NCBI GenBank assembly: GCA_034698045.1
Contig: JAQGAU010000607.1
Coordinates: 1 to 25,737 of the forward strand
Direction: 5' to 3'
DNA: 25,737 nucleotides
Source of the DNA: Paramacrobiotus richtersi
Taxonomy: Eukaryota; Tardigrada; Eutardigrada; Parachela; Macrobiotidae
The position numbers and the translations under genes were made by a program. Below are positions 1-10,698 of this stretch, piece by piece. The notes beneath the pieces are model-generated. The model did not search any database and was not told the DNA's origin. It was given only the letters and a program-made list of their open reading frames with translations. Each line of letters opens with the position of its first letter. The first letter of the stretch is position 1.

Positions 1-388
1 TCGTTAACACGTAAAAGAGCTTCTTGATTGCTTCTCTTTTGCGCAGAACTGTATTTAGCTCGTTGGCGTTGTCACCATCAAATAATAGACCGCGAACAGG
101 CAATAATCATTTTTCGAACGAAAGCGAACGTTTTGCTCCGATTGCATTATGATAATGCGCCGCCTAGCAGTGATCATTCTCGACGGGATATTTAAAGCGC
201 GAACAAAAGTGTATAAAACTGTTGGTCTGTTTGCACTGCATTCACACATGGCAAAATGTTTTAACCAAATCACAATTAGAAAGACACCGATTTACACGTA
301 CAAACAGTCGCATATTAATCAGCCAAACGACAAGCTCAAAAAGCGAAAACACATTTTCAATTAACTCGGCTTTCACAACTCGCACTTT

Positions 389-395
389 TATATAA
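389..395 (+). promoter_or_regulatory. TATA box of the small secreted-protein gene
   Basis: TATATAA lies about 28 bases before a CTCACC initiator-like stretch (about 413-418) and 73 bases before the ATG at 468. The spacing is what is expected for a TATA-directed RNA polymerase II start with a 5' UTR of about 50 bases. The motif and spacing are seen directly; promoter function is inferred. Confidence 0.5.
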
Positions 396-467
396 GCCAA
401 TGACCAACACATCTCACCGTTTTTTTTCTTTGGCCGATAATTTGTTGTCGTTCATAATTGCATAAGA

Positions 468-812
468 ATGACGCTGTCCACGTCGCTGTCGATCGCGTGC
501 TGTTGCGTAATCGCGGTGTATCTGACCTTCGCGGATGGTGCGCCTGAGAAGGTACGGAATGGACAGCGGCAACCCGAAAAAGCGCGGAATGGACACCGAC
601 AACAGGCGTCGACGGTGTATCCCTACACTAAACCCCCTAACAGCGTCAATGTCACGGCGTGCCGTCCGGATGTATTAGGAGTTAGCAATCCCGGATTTTG
701 TGCTAATTACGGTGATTTGGATGCGTTGTGTACGTTTTTGGAGGTTAGCGAGTCGCCGACGTACTGTGCCAAGTTTATTGGGAATTGCTGCTGCTACCGT
801 AAGTCCTCTTAA
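468..812 (+). CDS. Small secreted cysteine-rich protein (unknown family)
   Basis: The open frame encodes 114 residues from an ATG with A at -3, just downstream of a TATA box. Residues 1-24 form a signal peptide (hydrophobic IACCCVIAVYLTFA core), so the product should be secreted. A basic/polar linker follows and contains a 10-residue tandem duplication (EKVRNGQRQP then EKARNGHRQQ). An N-glycosylation site (NVT) comes next, then a cysteine module spaced C-X12-C-X9-C-X11-C-X6-CCC. I do not recognise the family. The frame ends at a TAA at 810-812, but a strong donor (C|GTAAGT, exon end 798, phase 1) sits directly after the CCC triplet. The last four residues (KSS plus part of R) may therefore be intron read-through. 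One possible acceptor is TTTCAG at 1953-1958, which would add only Arg-Asn-Val before a stop; this is not established. Confidence 0.6.
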   Translation: MTLSTSLSIACCCVIAVYLTFADGAPEKVRNGQRQPEKARNGHRQQASTVYPYTKPPNSVNVTACRPDVLGVSNPGFCANYGDLDALCTFLEVSESPTYCAKFIGNCCCYRKSS

Positions 813-912
813 AAACCTTTACCGGTCGATGCAAAGTGTTGATTTGCTAGTTAACAGTAAGCAGTACGCCAGGCTTTCGTGCTGCTTACGGGTAAATCGA
901 AGCCGTTTTTAG

Positions 913-1727
913 TAATTAAGAGAACAATTGCATTATTTCTATAATATATATATATATACTGCCACCATGCAGGTATCTTTTCCAATAACGCTACATTTTC
1001 GCATGGCACATTCTCGATTCTTTAGTATACATATTTTATTAGTGCGATGTATGAGGTGAGATCGCAGTCTATTTTAAAATGTAACCATGCAGACCGCAGT
1101 GTCAGGCCAACTTACACATTAGTAATACTTGGGAAATATTAAAATTCTTACATTACTATGTCTATGAGCGTCCCAGTAGCCATCAGACAATGATATTATG
1201 CTGGCAAAAATCACGCTGATTATTCGAATGAGAGTTTATCATCGTAGACTGTACATTTTATTAGTCACATGATGTGCAATTAATTCTACGTTGCGGTCGA
1301 CGGTTTTATGCTTGGGCAACAATAGTTTTGATTCAAGCCTTAACTGACTAACTAGTACTGAAGTAAATACTTCGAAATAGTAATTTACTTGTAGTATTTG
1401 TGGATGACTGTTCCATTACTGAGCTTGTTGGAACATACGACGCCTTTAAAGCGGCTATACTTCTTGAATCTTGATCGAGAAATTATATATCTTTGACCAC
1501 TACTTAGAAAATACGTCATAATCCTGGGATATTCGCACATGTATTGCTAGAGTATGTACCATAATTTTAAGGTTGGTTTCTAACTGGTGTGTCTCCTTGG
1601 GATAAAGAAGAATACGTAATGTTTAAGGGGATTGACTTGTAGTTTTCGTATGTTGAGCTAACTATTTTGCGTGTGCGCGGCTGGAATTCGTAAACCAACG
1701 TTTAGGATTGTTTTTGATGAACAAAGG
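913..1727. other. Non-coding stretch, nothing recognised
   Basis: AT-rich DNA with a short (TA)n run near 943-958 and no open frame, RNA gene or repeat that I can support. If the donor at 799 is used, this stretch would be intron of the secreted-protein gene. Confidence 0.4.
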
Positions 1728-2155
1728 ACCGATATAGTTCAGCGCGAAAACGAATTGTGCGCGCAGTACCCGGCTGTACAATGCGTACGAACAGGTGTAC
1801 GATACCAAAATCCTAGGTTTGAAGTGATTTGTTTGAAACTTGCTTGATAAATGCACATACATATGAAAATTGTTTTGAACCAAAACCAGCTCTGAGCCAT
1901 TCTTTCAAATTTTGTAAAACACATATCTATAAATTAAAAAATTATTTTTAAAATTTCAGGAAATGTCTGAAGGCTGGTATTGGTTCAAAACAATCTTCAA
2001 ACATATCTGCATTTATCAGCAAAATTTCGGGCCAATCGCTTCAAAACGAGAATTTTGGTACAACTGTTTACTTTTAGACTTTCTCAGTGCATTGCGCAAC
2101 AACCGGATGTTGTGCGCACATTTCGTTTTCGCTCTGATCTGTATCGATACTGCAG
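1728..2155. repeat. Long imperfect inverted repeat (fold-back)
   Basis: The left arm (about 1728-1914) and right arm (about 1950-2155) are diverged reverse complements separated by an AT-rich spacer of about 35 bases. Clear anchors are TTGGTTCAAAACAAT at 1982-1996 against its complement at about 1871-1885, a GCATTTATCA stretch, an AATTTTGGTA stretch, and GTGCGCACATTTCGTTTTCGC at 2111-2131 against its diverged complement at about 1740-1760. The arms carry overlapping short open frames in two registers, which is explained by duplication and not by coding. It could be a fold-back or MITE-like element, or two copies of a repeat inserted head to head. Confidence 0.6.
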
Positions 2156-2574
2156 TATTAGACTGTCACTGAAGCATGGACTGGAATATGTTAGCGTTTA
2201 TCATAACCAGGTGGTTTATTTGCAGAATCACTGTACCAGGGGAACGAAGTAAGCGACATCGCCAATCCACGCCGACGAATACGCAAGCGGCCACCACACA
2301 AAATGCGCCTGAAAGAACGGACGGGCCCATAGAATAACTGCTATACTAACTGGATGTTGCTCAGGAGAACGCGTTTCTAGATTGGCTTCTTTGTATGTGA
2401 TCGTCTTGAGAATAGCATGGGCTAACTACAAAAGCGCACCAGTTCGAACTGCAAGATTTGTCTGTACGAAACGGTTGTACGAAATGTTTGCTGGCACTAA
2501 CAACGACGTCCGTTTCATAACCTTGTCAATGATATGTATACCTTTTGCGGATTTACAATATCGTCATAGTACGG
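2156..2574. other. Non-coding stretch, nothing recognised
   Basis: No convincing gene. The short open frame at 2382-2588 has no motif or splice context. Confidence 0.35.
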
Positions 2575-3053
2575 TCATACGTCATTAAACGTGTTCAAAA
2601 CATAAATCGAAATAACATACAGTAAGAGAACACTGAGCATATGCATTCTACCCGGACCATAGCCGAACGGATAGCTGTTGGACGCTTTGCGCATGTAAAC
2701 ATCATAATTGTCAGCTCGTCACGTAAACCGGCTTCCAGTGCCTGAGTGACGCCGCCGAGACCATACCTTCAGCATGCTGTAGACCCGCCTGCTCGAAAAC
2801 GATCTTTGTGATGCTTCCCGTACCGAATGCTGGGCCTAGTCGTCCGTAACCTTTACGTCCTTTCCCTCGAACTTGTACACCAGCTCCGACCAGTTAAATA
2901 GATCTCAGTCTTTCCGTTCATGCCAGTAAGCTACGGTTAGCTTAGCTAGCTCCCCCCAGATATGTTTGTGTTGTGCGGGGTCCATTATGCAACCATTCCT
3001 CAACGCGAGAAAGCTGCAAATACGTGGCGATATCAAGGATCTCCGGCGAAGTT
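2575..3053 (-). pseudogene. Decayed protein-coding gene fragment, family unknown
   Basis: On the minus strand a compositionally distinct, GC-richer block follows a plausible acceptor (TTTGTAG ending at 3054). The first frame reads SPEILDIATYLQLSRVEEWL, then breaks. A second frame opens at the ATG at 2985 and reads DPAQHKHIWGELAKLTVAYW. It continues through an in-frame TGA (2907-2905) into LFNWSELVYKFEGKDVKV and a TAG (2838-2836). Protein-like sequence then shifts to another frame (GPAFGTGSITKIVFEQAGL). After a further TGA (2721-2719), frame two resumes with YDVYMRKASNSYPFGYGPG and a hydrophobic tail. Alternating protein-like frames with stops suggest an inactivated gene. The parent family is not recognised, and chance open frames cannot be excluded. 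Confidence 0.35.
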
Positions 3054-3133
3054 CTACAAATTGCGAAAATCACAAAACTGTAAGCAACCGCTGACACATC
3101 TACCCATATCGAATAGTATTAATATTTGATATT

Positions 3134-3202
3134 CGCGGTAGTCCGTAGAGGCACATTTCAGTATTCGACGAATACTAAAATGTGCTTCTACAGACTACCG
3201 CG
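3134..3202. repeat. 69-nt near-perfect palindrome
   Basis: The left arm 3134-3167 and right arm 3169-3202 are complementary over 34 bases with three mismatches, centred on 3168. The tip is GTATTC-GAC-GAATAC, leaving a loop of about three bases. It could extrude as a cruciform or form a long RNA hairpin. The tiny loop argues against an ordinary microRNA precursor; a fold-back element or its footprint is more likely. Confidence 0.75.
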
Positions 3203-4250
3203 GTACCAGTAAATACGCTGCATTTACAACGATACCATAACTTCAAAACTACATTCTGCCTTCTCAAAGAATAGTGTAATTGTAGGTGCATCACTGCTTT
3301 GTCGACGACGAGGGCGCCGTGACTGCTAGATGCTCGTTGTACAGTACAGATTAAATATTTGTAAAATTGTCAACACGTACCGATTACTCATGAAAGCATT
3401 CCAACCAATGTACCATACTGTAAACATGGTAGGCCATATTATAACTGGGTTTAGCATAGTAGCCTTAGTTCAGTCCGCCAACCTCATCTGTTTCTTGAGG
3501 TTTATTGCATTTTGGCTAAAATGACAGCGGAGTTTGGAAAACGGTTGATGCAAGCGGCGTTTGGTGTGTCGAGGCAATAGCCTTGTATAAAGAGATTGGA
3601 AAGAAGTTGTTTATGAGGACTGGAGAAAGTCGCTCGACATGTTTTTTGTTTCAGCGTTTAAGTTTGGAAATCATGCGCGGTAACGTTAGTTTAATTTTAG
3701 CCACTGTCCCTTCCCTAGCTGGGACAAGCTGTTAGTGTAAACTGCGTTTCTTTTGTAATACTGTACAACCGGGCTTAAGCCGAATAAACCCAACTAGTTT
3801 GGAAAAGGACGCTCCCCTTTACTCCAGAGTCCAACTTTCACGATTAAAGCCCAGAACACGAATGCGTAACAAAATGTAATCGAAGCATACAGTAATTACG
3901 ACAGGCATGTCGGCCAGTTTTGAAACTGTCTAATCTGGTTGCATGTAAAGGCTTCTGTAATAAAACTCAATATTGGGTTTAATTGTTGCTGATCAAGTTG
4001 ATCAACGATCGATATCAGATTCTATTTTCACTCGTTATTAATCATTTAAGACTGAACGGGAGTAATCAGGCTGGTATGCGCTTGTGATATTATGGGAACA
4101 AAATTCTATCCTCAGCGTCAGTCGACCAGGTTTAACCTGATAAAGCATACCGACGGCTTTTTTATGCACAGTGCCGCACGGGCGTCCAGTGTCTCGTTGG
4201 CATTAATCTTTGCTAACGCCGCAGTTACATGAGCATATTTTCCTGTGCTT
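3203..4250. other. Non-coding stretch, nothing recognised
   Basis: Scattered short open frames only (for example 3330-3524), without motifs, signal peptides or splice context. No repeat shared with the rest of the window was found here. Confidence 0.35.
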
Positions 4251-4253
4251 ATT

Positions 4254-4981
4254 TGTGACACGCAGGCGGCAAGCCTTAGATTATAAAATAAGATCTTTCG
4301 CAAAAAGTCGTTGTGGCCTATTGATTTATTGCACTCGGTTCTTTCAGGGAGTGTGTTGATAAAATTTACAGCCCAAAAAGGTGGCCAACGAACGTTTTTT
4401 CGCGGGATTGGGTTCGTTAAACTGCCAAAAACTTCTGCGGCATCTTTTTGATTCTCTCAAATTCTATCTCTTGAATCATTGCTTTTTACTATTACTTAAT
4501 CCATGTGGAATATTTTTCGTTTTTCATATTTGCTGCGCGTCATGCGCATGTGCTACAGGAAATGGGTCAGACGACCAAAGTTGTTGTTGTTGTTGCACGC
4601 GTCTAGACGCAGTTGACGCGGGTTGGATTCCCGTCAAGAGCGAGATTTTTGCGAATGCCACTTTGGTAAAGTGCAAGGTTGTGACATGGTAACAGAGCGT
4701 GGTTAATTGCCACCATACTTCTTAGCATAACAGCTCCACAGGTAGGCTCACTGCACAAAAGAGAGAATGTCACGCAGGCGGCAAGCCTTAGAGGACAAAC
4801 AAACGTCTTTCGCTCGAAGACTCTCTGTGGCCTCGTGGCCCACTGCTGGACGCGGATTAGGCCAGAGGAATAAAAGGTTTTGTTGCTGTTGCACACGTCT
4901 AGACGCTGATGACGCGGGCTCGATTCCGCTCAAGAGCAAGATTTTCGCGAATTGACACTTTATTCAATTGCAAGATTATGC
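4254..4981 (+). repeat. Tandem repeat element with T-arm/B-box-like segments, copy A
   Basis: Two tandem modules share this order: CACGCAGGCGGCAAGCCTTA (4255 and 4772), a (GTT)n/GTTGCA run, a CGTCTAGACGC palindrome, a tRNA T-arm-like segment, then a block around GAATGCCACTTTGGTAAAGTG. The first T-arm-like segment (4618-4634) has a 5-bp stem around TTGGATT, and its B-box-like core 4621-4631 differs from GGTTCGANTCC at one base. The second (4917-4927) also differs at one base, but a different one. The ancestor may thus have carried a perfect internal polymerase III B box. A leader beginning GGTGGCCAACGAACG (4380) precedes the first T-arm. A tRNA-derived SINE-like family is inferred. No A box was found. 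Confidence 0.6.
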
Positions 4982-5599
4982 CGCTGTCCCCCATATAATA
5001 ATCATTCAAGTATATGTCTTGGCATTCACTTCATGAGCGCGGAAAATTCATGCATTTGTGTCGCTGACCTGATATTGGAACTGCGTACTGGGAGCCTGTG
5101 ACTAGCGGTTTTTGATTGTGGAAGATACCAGCTATCAAACTGCTTAGTTACTCAGTGTTTTGCTGTCCGGTGGTGGATAAGTTTGTTTACGAAATTACGG
5201 AGGAAAGGTAAGATTCATCATCACTAGGGTCCCGTGCATAAGCAACGGAAATGGTCAGTATGCAAATGCACAGCTTCTTAATTCTTGCATTTTCGTTTGA
5301 TCTCCGGCAAATGGCATTCTTCGCTCTTCGAGGGCATCATTTGAAAATAAATTTTTAATAAAATAATACTCAGTAGATTGAACTGAATGAAAACCAAGGG
5401 CCCAGTCCAAGTTTCGGTGGCAGCGGCAAAATATCATTTTTGTATATTGTGGCCAACGGCCTGAATTAAGTGGCAAAACCGGGCGGAACAACATCTTCCG
5501 GAAACTGTTGGACCAAGTGCGACTGTGGCACTCTGCAGACAAGGCCTTGCCACTTGGTAAGCAGCGTGTTAAGTTGTTAACCCACATTTATGGAACTGA

Positions 5600-5950
5600 T
5601 ACGGTCAGCACCAGGAAAACAAATAGTATTATAGAAAGTGTTAAGTTTTGATTTCCCCGAACGTTGTTAGAAGAAACGCTTTGTCTGCATTGGGTGCCTC
5701 TCATAACAAGTATTACTTCGTGGTTTGAGATTTTTAGCCATCTCGTATATGCTCAGTTTAGTTACGAGTCATAGAAACTGAAGCGTCATTACTTCTTGCT
5801 GCAATCAGTTACAGAATAAGACTTCCGGTGATAGATTGGCAAAGCTCATATATACCACAATGAACAACGGGTTAGTTGCTCGGTACACGAATCTTGTATA
5901 CGGGGCGGCAGAAATGCGTCTAAAGTATAGGTAGGAGAAGTGACATTTCC
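5600..5950. repeat. Unit-flanking block, also found after receptor copy 4
   Basis: This block matches 25,100-25,500 at a level I judge near 70 percent. Anchors are ACAAATAGTATTA, GTCTGCA(T/A)TGGGT, TTTGAGA(T/A)TTTTAGC, ATATGCTC and AGCTCATATA. It lies before receptor copy 1 in one place and after copy 4 in the other, so it marks the junction region of the tandem units. A short stretch (from 5849 and from 25,408) keeps the same open frame with aligned cysteines, so a small exon within it is possible. Confidence 0.55.
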
Positions 5951-7481
5951 CATTGTAGGAGAAGTAATGGGCTGTACGAGATTTTGGAATTATTGATGAC
6001 AAACGTGATAAATACTCACAGGGGTCTGATCGTTTTTCTACAATTACACCGAATCATGTGAGTAATTAAAAATATGAGTTTTAGGTCCTTCGAGACCGAG
6101 GAGCCGCTGGATAAAATCCAGAAACTGAAAATTAGAGTGTTGCGAGTGCTCCCGCCCTTATTTACGTAAGGCGGTAATGGCAGATGCTGCGCAGCGTCCT
6201 GTGGTGACAATAAGTGTTGTGCAAGTGTTAGCCCGCCGTAGTACCGAAGTGCCATTACGAATCATGCAAAATTTAACTTCACCGTGACCAGTCATAAACT
6301 GTAGCAGTAAACGATGACAAGGTGTGTTCAGGTTCAAGGTTCAGAAGCAATTAGGTTTACCTAACTGCAGTGTCTTTATAACGATGTTCGGACACTGTGG
6401 TTTTTATGACCAAGAAGAAGTTGCTCACATGTGTAGTGCTGTTTACTGAAGAACGCCTAACAGTGTACGTAGGTAGAGGCCCGGACAAGCCTGGTTGATG
6501 AACCCAGACAGTGGCAAATTTAGACCGGTTTCGAGGGAGACTCTAATTAATTTAAACATAAGGGTTGAGTTGATTACTTCTCTTGAATTCCAGCGAGCGC
6601 ACCTACAGCAGATGTGCCCTGAATTCGCCTCTGGACCCAGATATCAGGGATGGCCTTTGCAGCACGGAAAATTCCATACGTAGAGTCAGTGACCTTGCTT
6701 TATACCAGGTATTCATACCAGGTAAGTGTACTTGTTCATGGCGATTCGCGGGCCATAATCAGAGATTGGAGAACACTTGTGCTGGGTACGTGAAAGCAAG
6801 GCAATCTTCTCCGCTTACCGGCGTCGCACGGGCGCTTCAGAATCGAAGTGGGGAAGAGCGACATGGTTGGCTTATAAGCATGTCATACCACAATTACTTC
6901 ACTGATCACTGATGTTCATAATCATGGCTGCTAGAGCCGCAGCTGACGATTGTGGCCGAGTGCCTTACCACGCCCGAACGCGCAAACAACATAGATTAAT
7001 TTAAGCCATGAGTCTAGGGCACATCTGCTTCGTTTTGTTCGATTAAAAGGAAGAGCTTAATTTTAGTCACCAGAATTGGATTTACATCGATCTTCATTTT
7101 TGTCCATAATAATTAGAGTCATATGTTGTTGAGTCCTTTCGTACACCGGAAGGCCCTAGCTACCGCATTCCTCGTTATTCTAATACCTGTCAGATATTGA
7201 CCCGGTTAATCATGTCAGTCGACGTCAGACGCTGTTAAAGATACGCACTCGAGTGCAACTTATGTATGTCGTAAAGGGCAAGCATTCTTACTTTTAATAA
7301 GGAATACATCATGCAAATCAGGTAAAGAACGTAAATATGATGCATTCCGTATACAACACAGCTATAATCCCTGCTTCTTCATTTCTTTTCAGCATCCATC
7401 ATCAGATACATAGAAGTCTCCTTTTCTGGAAGTGCTGTCTGCGCGCTTTAGGAAAATTTGCTCAAACTTGACTTGATCGCA
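5951..7481. other. Upstream flank of receptor copy 1
   Basis: From about 6,860 onward the sequence is related to the flanks before copies 2, 3 and 4 (ATGGTTGG near 6865, the RAGCCGCA block near 6932, and a TTCATTTTTGTCCATAATAA-type stretch near 7086). It is therefore part of the duplicated unit. An open frame at 6583-6912 contains a strong donor-like CAG|GTAAGT near 6721, but I could not connect it to any gene. Confidence 0.4.
7380..7398 (+). promoter_or_regulatory. Conserved upstream site of receptor copy 1 (initiator or 5'-UTR acceptor)
   Basis: A pyrimidine run ending TTTTCAGCATCC lies about 90 bases before the ATG. Copy 4 has CTTTCAGCATTC in the same place, and copy 3 has the decayed CTTTCCGCATCC. 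An ACAGCTATAA block sits about 30 bases before it; the equivalent in copies 3 and 4 is ATACAGCTGTAA. This is either an initiator with a weak TATA-like block or the 3' splice site of a 5'-UTR intron. Confidence 0.3.
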
Positions 7482-10400
7482 ATGAATAATACAACCTACC
7501 ACAACGGTACCTTCCCCGGGATCTTGTCCAACAGAATCTCAGACGTTACCACAATGTTAATCGTTTGTTCGGTCCTCGCTCTGATCGGTACGGGGAACTC
7601 GGTTCTCGTTCTGGTTTTACTATACAAACGCCGGAACACTTTGAAAGGTTCCCGCCTATTAATATTCAACCAACTCTTCATCGAGCTTTTCTTGACCGCT
7701 GTTTATCTTCCATACCCCGAGCTTATACGCTATCTCACAGAAACCGGGACATACATCTGGGTCAGCGCTATGGCCTGCAATATGCACTATTTCATTTATA
7801 TTGTTGCCGCAGAAGCGTGCTACTGGGGTTTACTCATGTTGGCCATCAATCGGGCAATCGCGATATTGGTAATGGACACAGAACGGAATCATAAGTGGAC
7901 CTCCAGGTAGGTGCCGAAAGGCAAGGGAAGGTGTTGCTCAATATGTACAATGAAAACGTTTAGTGTATTCAACAAAGTCATTGCTAATTTGTGAGAATGT
8001 ATAGTAAGGGAAACATCTCGTAACTGCCGTGTGGCTAGAAGTGTAGTACGTATCTTTTGTTGTTTGTTTGGCTGCTTAGAGAGCGGCTGCAGTAATGAAG
8101 TAACATGCCTTCCAATACATCGCAAAACAAAAAGTCTGTTTTACGATGCGAACTATTGACCTTACATGCAAATGCCGAGTCTGCAAGTGTCTGCGAAATA
8201 CCTAGGTGTCCACGGGATAAAAAGCCTTGAGTTTTTTCACGAAACTTTCGAATTATAAAGACTGATTCCTTTTTAATGAATAATTTCTGCGAAATATTCT
8301 GACACTTCACATTCTGCAAAGATCCAGCATAACGTACTTTTCTTGTGCCAACAATAACGGTCTTCGTATGCATATGCACTGACTGAAAGTGTACAAAATT
8401 TGTGATCGAAAACGGGATAATTTCTCTGACTGCAAGGCTCTGTAAGCCTAGCTGATAATCATAGTTATTTGACTCCAGACTGTCTTTAGGAGGATCCAGA
8501 TTGGACAACTGGTCACTTCATGGGTCGTAGCCACTGGGAACAATCTTTTCTCGTTTTTCGTTAAGGGACCAGGTGGAAAGTTAATCGTGGAGCGGTATAC
8601 ATACTGCGTCCTGCGAATCAACAAGATCCCGTCATATTTTGTCTGGGAAACGATTGGCATGTATGCTCCGCTTGCCATGTCGCTTGCCATATACTTCGGA
8701 GTGTTCGTCAGACTATCCTCGATTAAAACGTCTCTGAACAGGAGGAATCCGGAAAGTGACAACACTACTCCCGTGTGGCAACAGCCAGCTTTTCGCCGGC
8801 GTATGTTCGTCGCAAAAGTCTTGTGTGGTATGACGTGTATTCATTGTGGAGCACTTATAGCCACACCCATAGTGGCAGCTATACTTGTGGATATTCCATC
8901 ATTGCCATTTATTTATCGAGTGTTTCGTGTGGTGACGCATGCTGGATTCCTACTTACGCCCGTACGATGAAACAGTTTGGGCATGTTGAGTATCATAGCA
9001 ATCCACGCTTCCTTCCGAGGCGCTAATATTCGATCATGACCAGAACCGACTTGAACTTCTGCGCGAAGGGATTTGTGTTAGCAGTATGCCTAACGGTAGT
9101 GGTCACCTGATTTACTACTGCTTTTGAGGCAATGCGGAACTTGCAGACGGGTAACTGTTTAGGCGAAGTCCACTTCGTCGTGGAATAGCTGAACTTGGTA
9201 GTATCAGTACAGGCCAGAAAACTTCAGAACCTGACATATTGCCGTTAATATCCCAGTTCTGAGAAGATGAACATAACGAAAAATCACATAAACAACAATA
9301 GGTATATGAGAATATACTTCCCTTCACAGCTTGTTAAACCACATTGTGGTTGCTGCGTAAGAACATCGCATTCTATCGGTTTCTCATTTTTTCTTCTTTA
9401 TGGGCGTATTTAGCGTTTATTGGTGCACTTTCTCTTAATCAAATTGGGTGCCTATAGCGCTTTGTGGGTGTTTATGGGTGAAAATAGGTGGCTATAGCCT
9501 CACTCTAAGTTTTATGGTGAAGCGGGTTATTATCCCATATTGCATACAACTGTTGACACCAGTAGAACTAGGAAGCGCACAGCGTGTCCGCTCCAACTCA
9601 GAAAAAGCCTTTCAACGCGGGATACCAAAACCAGTCAGAAAGTGTTTTGTTGAAACCTCGGGGAATTTTGCAAAGTTACCATACAACCTCAGTCGCTCCG
9701 CAATTGGCGGTAGCTATTAATTACAGTTAGTTCCTTGTTGTCTGTCGAACTAATTCACTGGCTGTCGTAAACTGTCCTAACTAGTGGTGTAAATAACAAC
9801 CATCGTAGCGGAACCAATTGAGACTACAGAGCCGCTGTTCCCGAAATTTCTTCATGGACATGGCAGATGTCGAATCCCATTCTGGGTTTTGAAAGGGTTT
9901 CATTATTGATGTGCGTGTGAGAAAAACAGTTCGAGTATGTTCTGGCCTCGCACTTTGCAAAGGGAATCTCGTTGAGCCTAGCAGGCATTGCGAGCTGAAG
10001 GTCACTAGGAACCACTGGGATATTGGTCCACCGCATAATAGACCTCATGCGGTGGAACGTACGGGTGAACCGTTGTACGAAAAACCCGAAACCGTTGCTT
10101 AGCCGACAGAGATGTGCTTATGGTAGCCAGCCGGGCAAGCCTACAAGCTGCTCGGTTGGGTCGAGTTCAAAACGCGTAGAGTCAGGCGAACAAAATGAAA
10201 TTACCTCAACTGGCCACAAAAATCCTCAATCACAATTCTACGACGAGTGGTATCCCTAGCCATGATAAGAGGAATCTCCATGTTCATTCCGTATCGTTGA
10301 AAGCATCAGACAGTGAACTAAACCAAAGACTGTAGTGTTGTGAAAATGGTCTCTTCAACATATGCCTTTAGGGGCAAATTTACTTCCGGTCCAAGATCTC

Positions 10401-10698
10401 TAGTCAACCGTTCCGGTGCGGGTCGAACGCATAAGGTCTATTCCCGATTTTGCTGTTCTCGGTTTTCATCATATCATACTAGGTCCAGTGGTCCCTCTGC
10501 CTCTGGCTTACGAAGGGCCATGTCTTGTTAACAGATAATCAGATGCTAGTGCATAAGCTGACTGATCTTACATACTTCCACGGTTTGCAGGTTCTAGTTT
10601 CCATAATGAGCAGTGACCTTCGCACTGCGGTGTTCGCCATTCTGCCAGCCCGTTTTCGGTTTCGTGCCCGAACTAGGAGCACAGTCCCAACGCGATAG
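7482..10698 (+). CDS. Seven-helix G-protein-coupled receptor, copy 1 (three exons)
   Basis: Exons are 7482-7906, 8490-8961 and 10591-10698. Introns start GTAGGT and GTACGA and end TTTAG and TTGCAG, in phases 2 and 0. The joined protein has 334 residues, within the rhodopsin-like range. Residues 1-24 are extracellular with N-glycosylation sites. TM1 carries the GN pair (N39). TM2 has Glu68 where Asp is usual. TM3 begins with C99 and ends in N123-R124-A125 in place of DRY. TM4 has W153, and extracellular loop 2 has C181, the expected disulphide partner of C99. TM5 has P202. The third loop contains PVWQQPAFRRR before TM6. TM7 ends TP|VLVSIMSSDLR, matching NPxxY plus helix 8 with T for N and V for Y. 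The track frames around 7458 start upstream of the true ATG. Ligand unknown; an odorant, peptide or amine receptor cannot be distinguished. AATAAA lies at 10713-10718. Confidence 0.85.
8962..10590 (+). other. Intron 2 of receptor copy 1, shared with pseudogene copy 3
   Basis: This 1,629-base intron is related to 20,430-21,350 in the copy-3 unit. Anchors are GCGGGA(T/C)ACCAAA, GCAAAGTTACCATACAA, CACTGGGA(T/C)ATTG(G/A)TCCAC and TCATACTAGG(T/C)CC. It therefore belongs to the duplicated unit. It also holds a perfect 10-bp inverted repeat (TCCACCGCAT at 10027-10036, ATGCGGTGGA at 10047-10056) that the copy-3 counterpart lacks. No gene within it. Confidence 0.5.

Noticed and set aside
1963..2252. 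Coding exon read from two open frames after the TTTCAG at 1953-1958
   Set aside because: Both frames are also open, in diverged form, in the inverted arm at 1662-1924, so the pattern is explained by the inverted repeat.
2652..2680. tRNA A-box match (TAGCCGAACGG) near 2659
   Set aside because: No B box at the right distance and no cloverleaf. It overlaps the decayed minus-strand gene.
3134..3202. microRNA precursor
   Set aside because: The loop is about three bases and the pairing nearly perfect, unlike typical animal precursors. Small-RNA data would be needed.
4381..4896. Overlapping open frames of about 100 residues on both strands
   Set aside because: They lie in the modular repeat element and follow its simple-sequence runs (poly-Cys from GTT/TGT tracts).
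5389..5649. Plus-strand open frame of about 86 codons with a GTAAGC donor
   Set aside because: No start codon, no motif, and competing minus-strand frame. Only its last third is shared with the related flank near 25,100.
6583..6912. 109-codon open frame containing a strong CAG|GTAAGT donor
   Set aside because: Starts at a TTG, shows no family motif, and no partner exon could be found. The donor may be chance.
8035..8508. 157-residue minus-strand open frame
   Set aside because: It lies in intron 1 of receptor copy 1 and runs over the acceptor and the start of exon 2. The intronic block is shared with other copies without the frame being kept.
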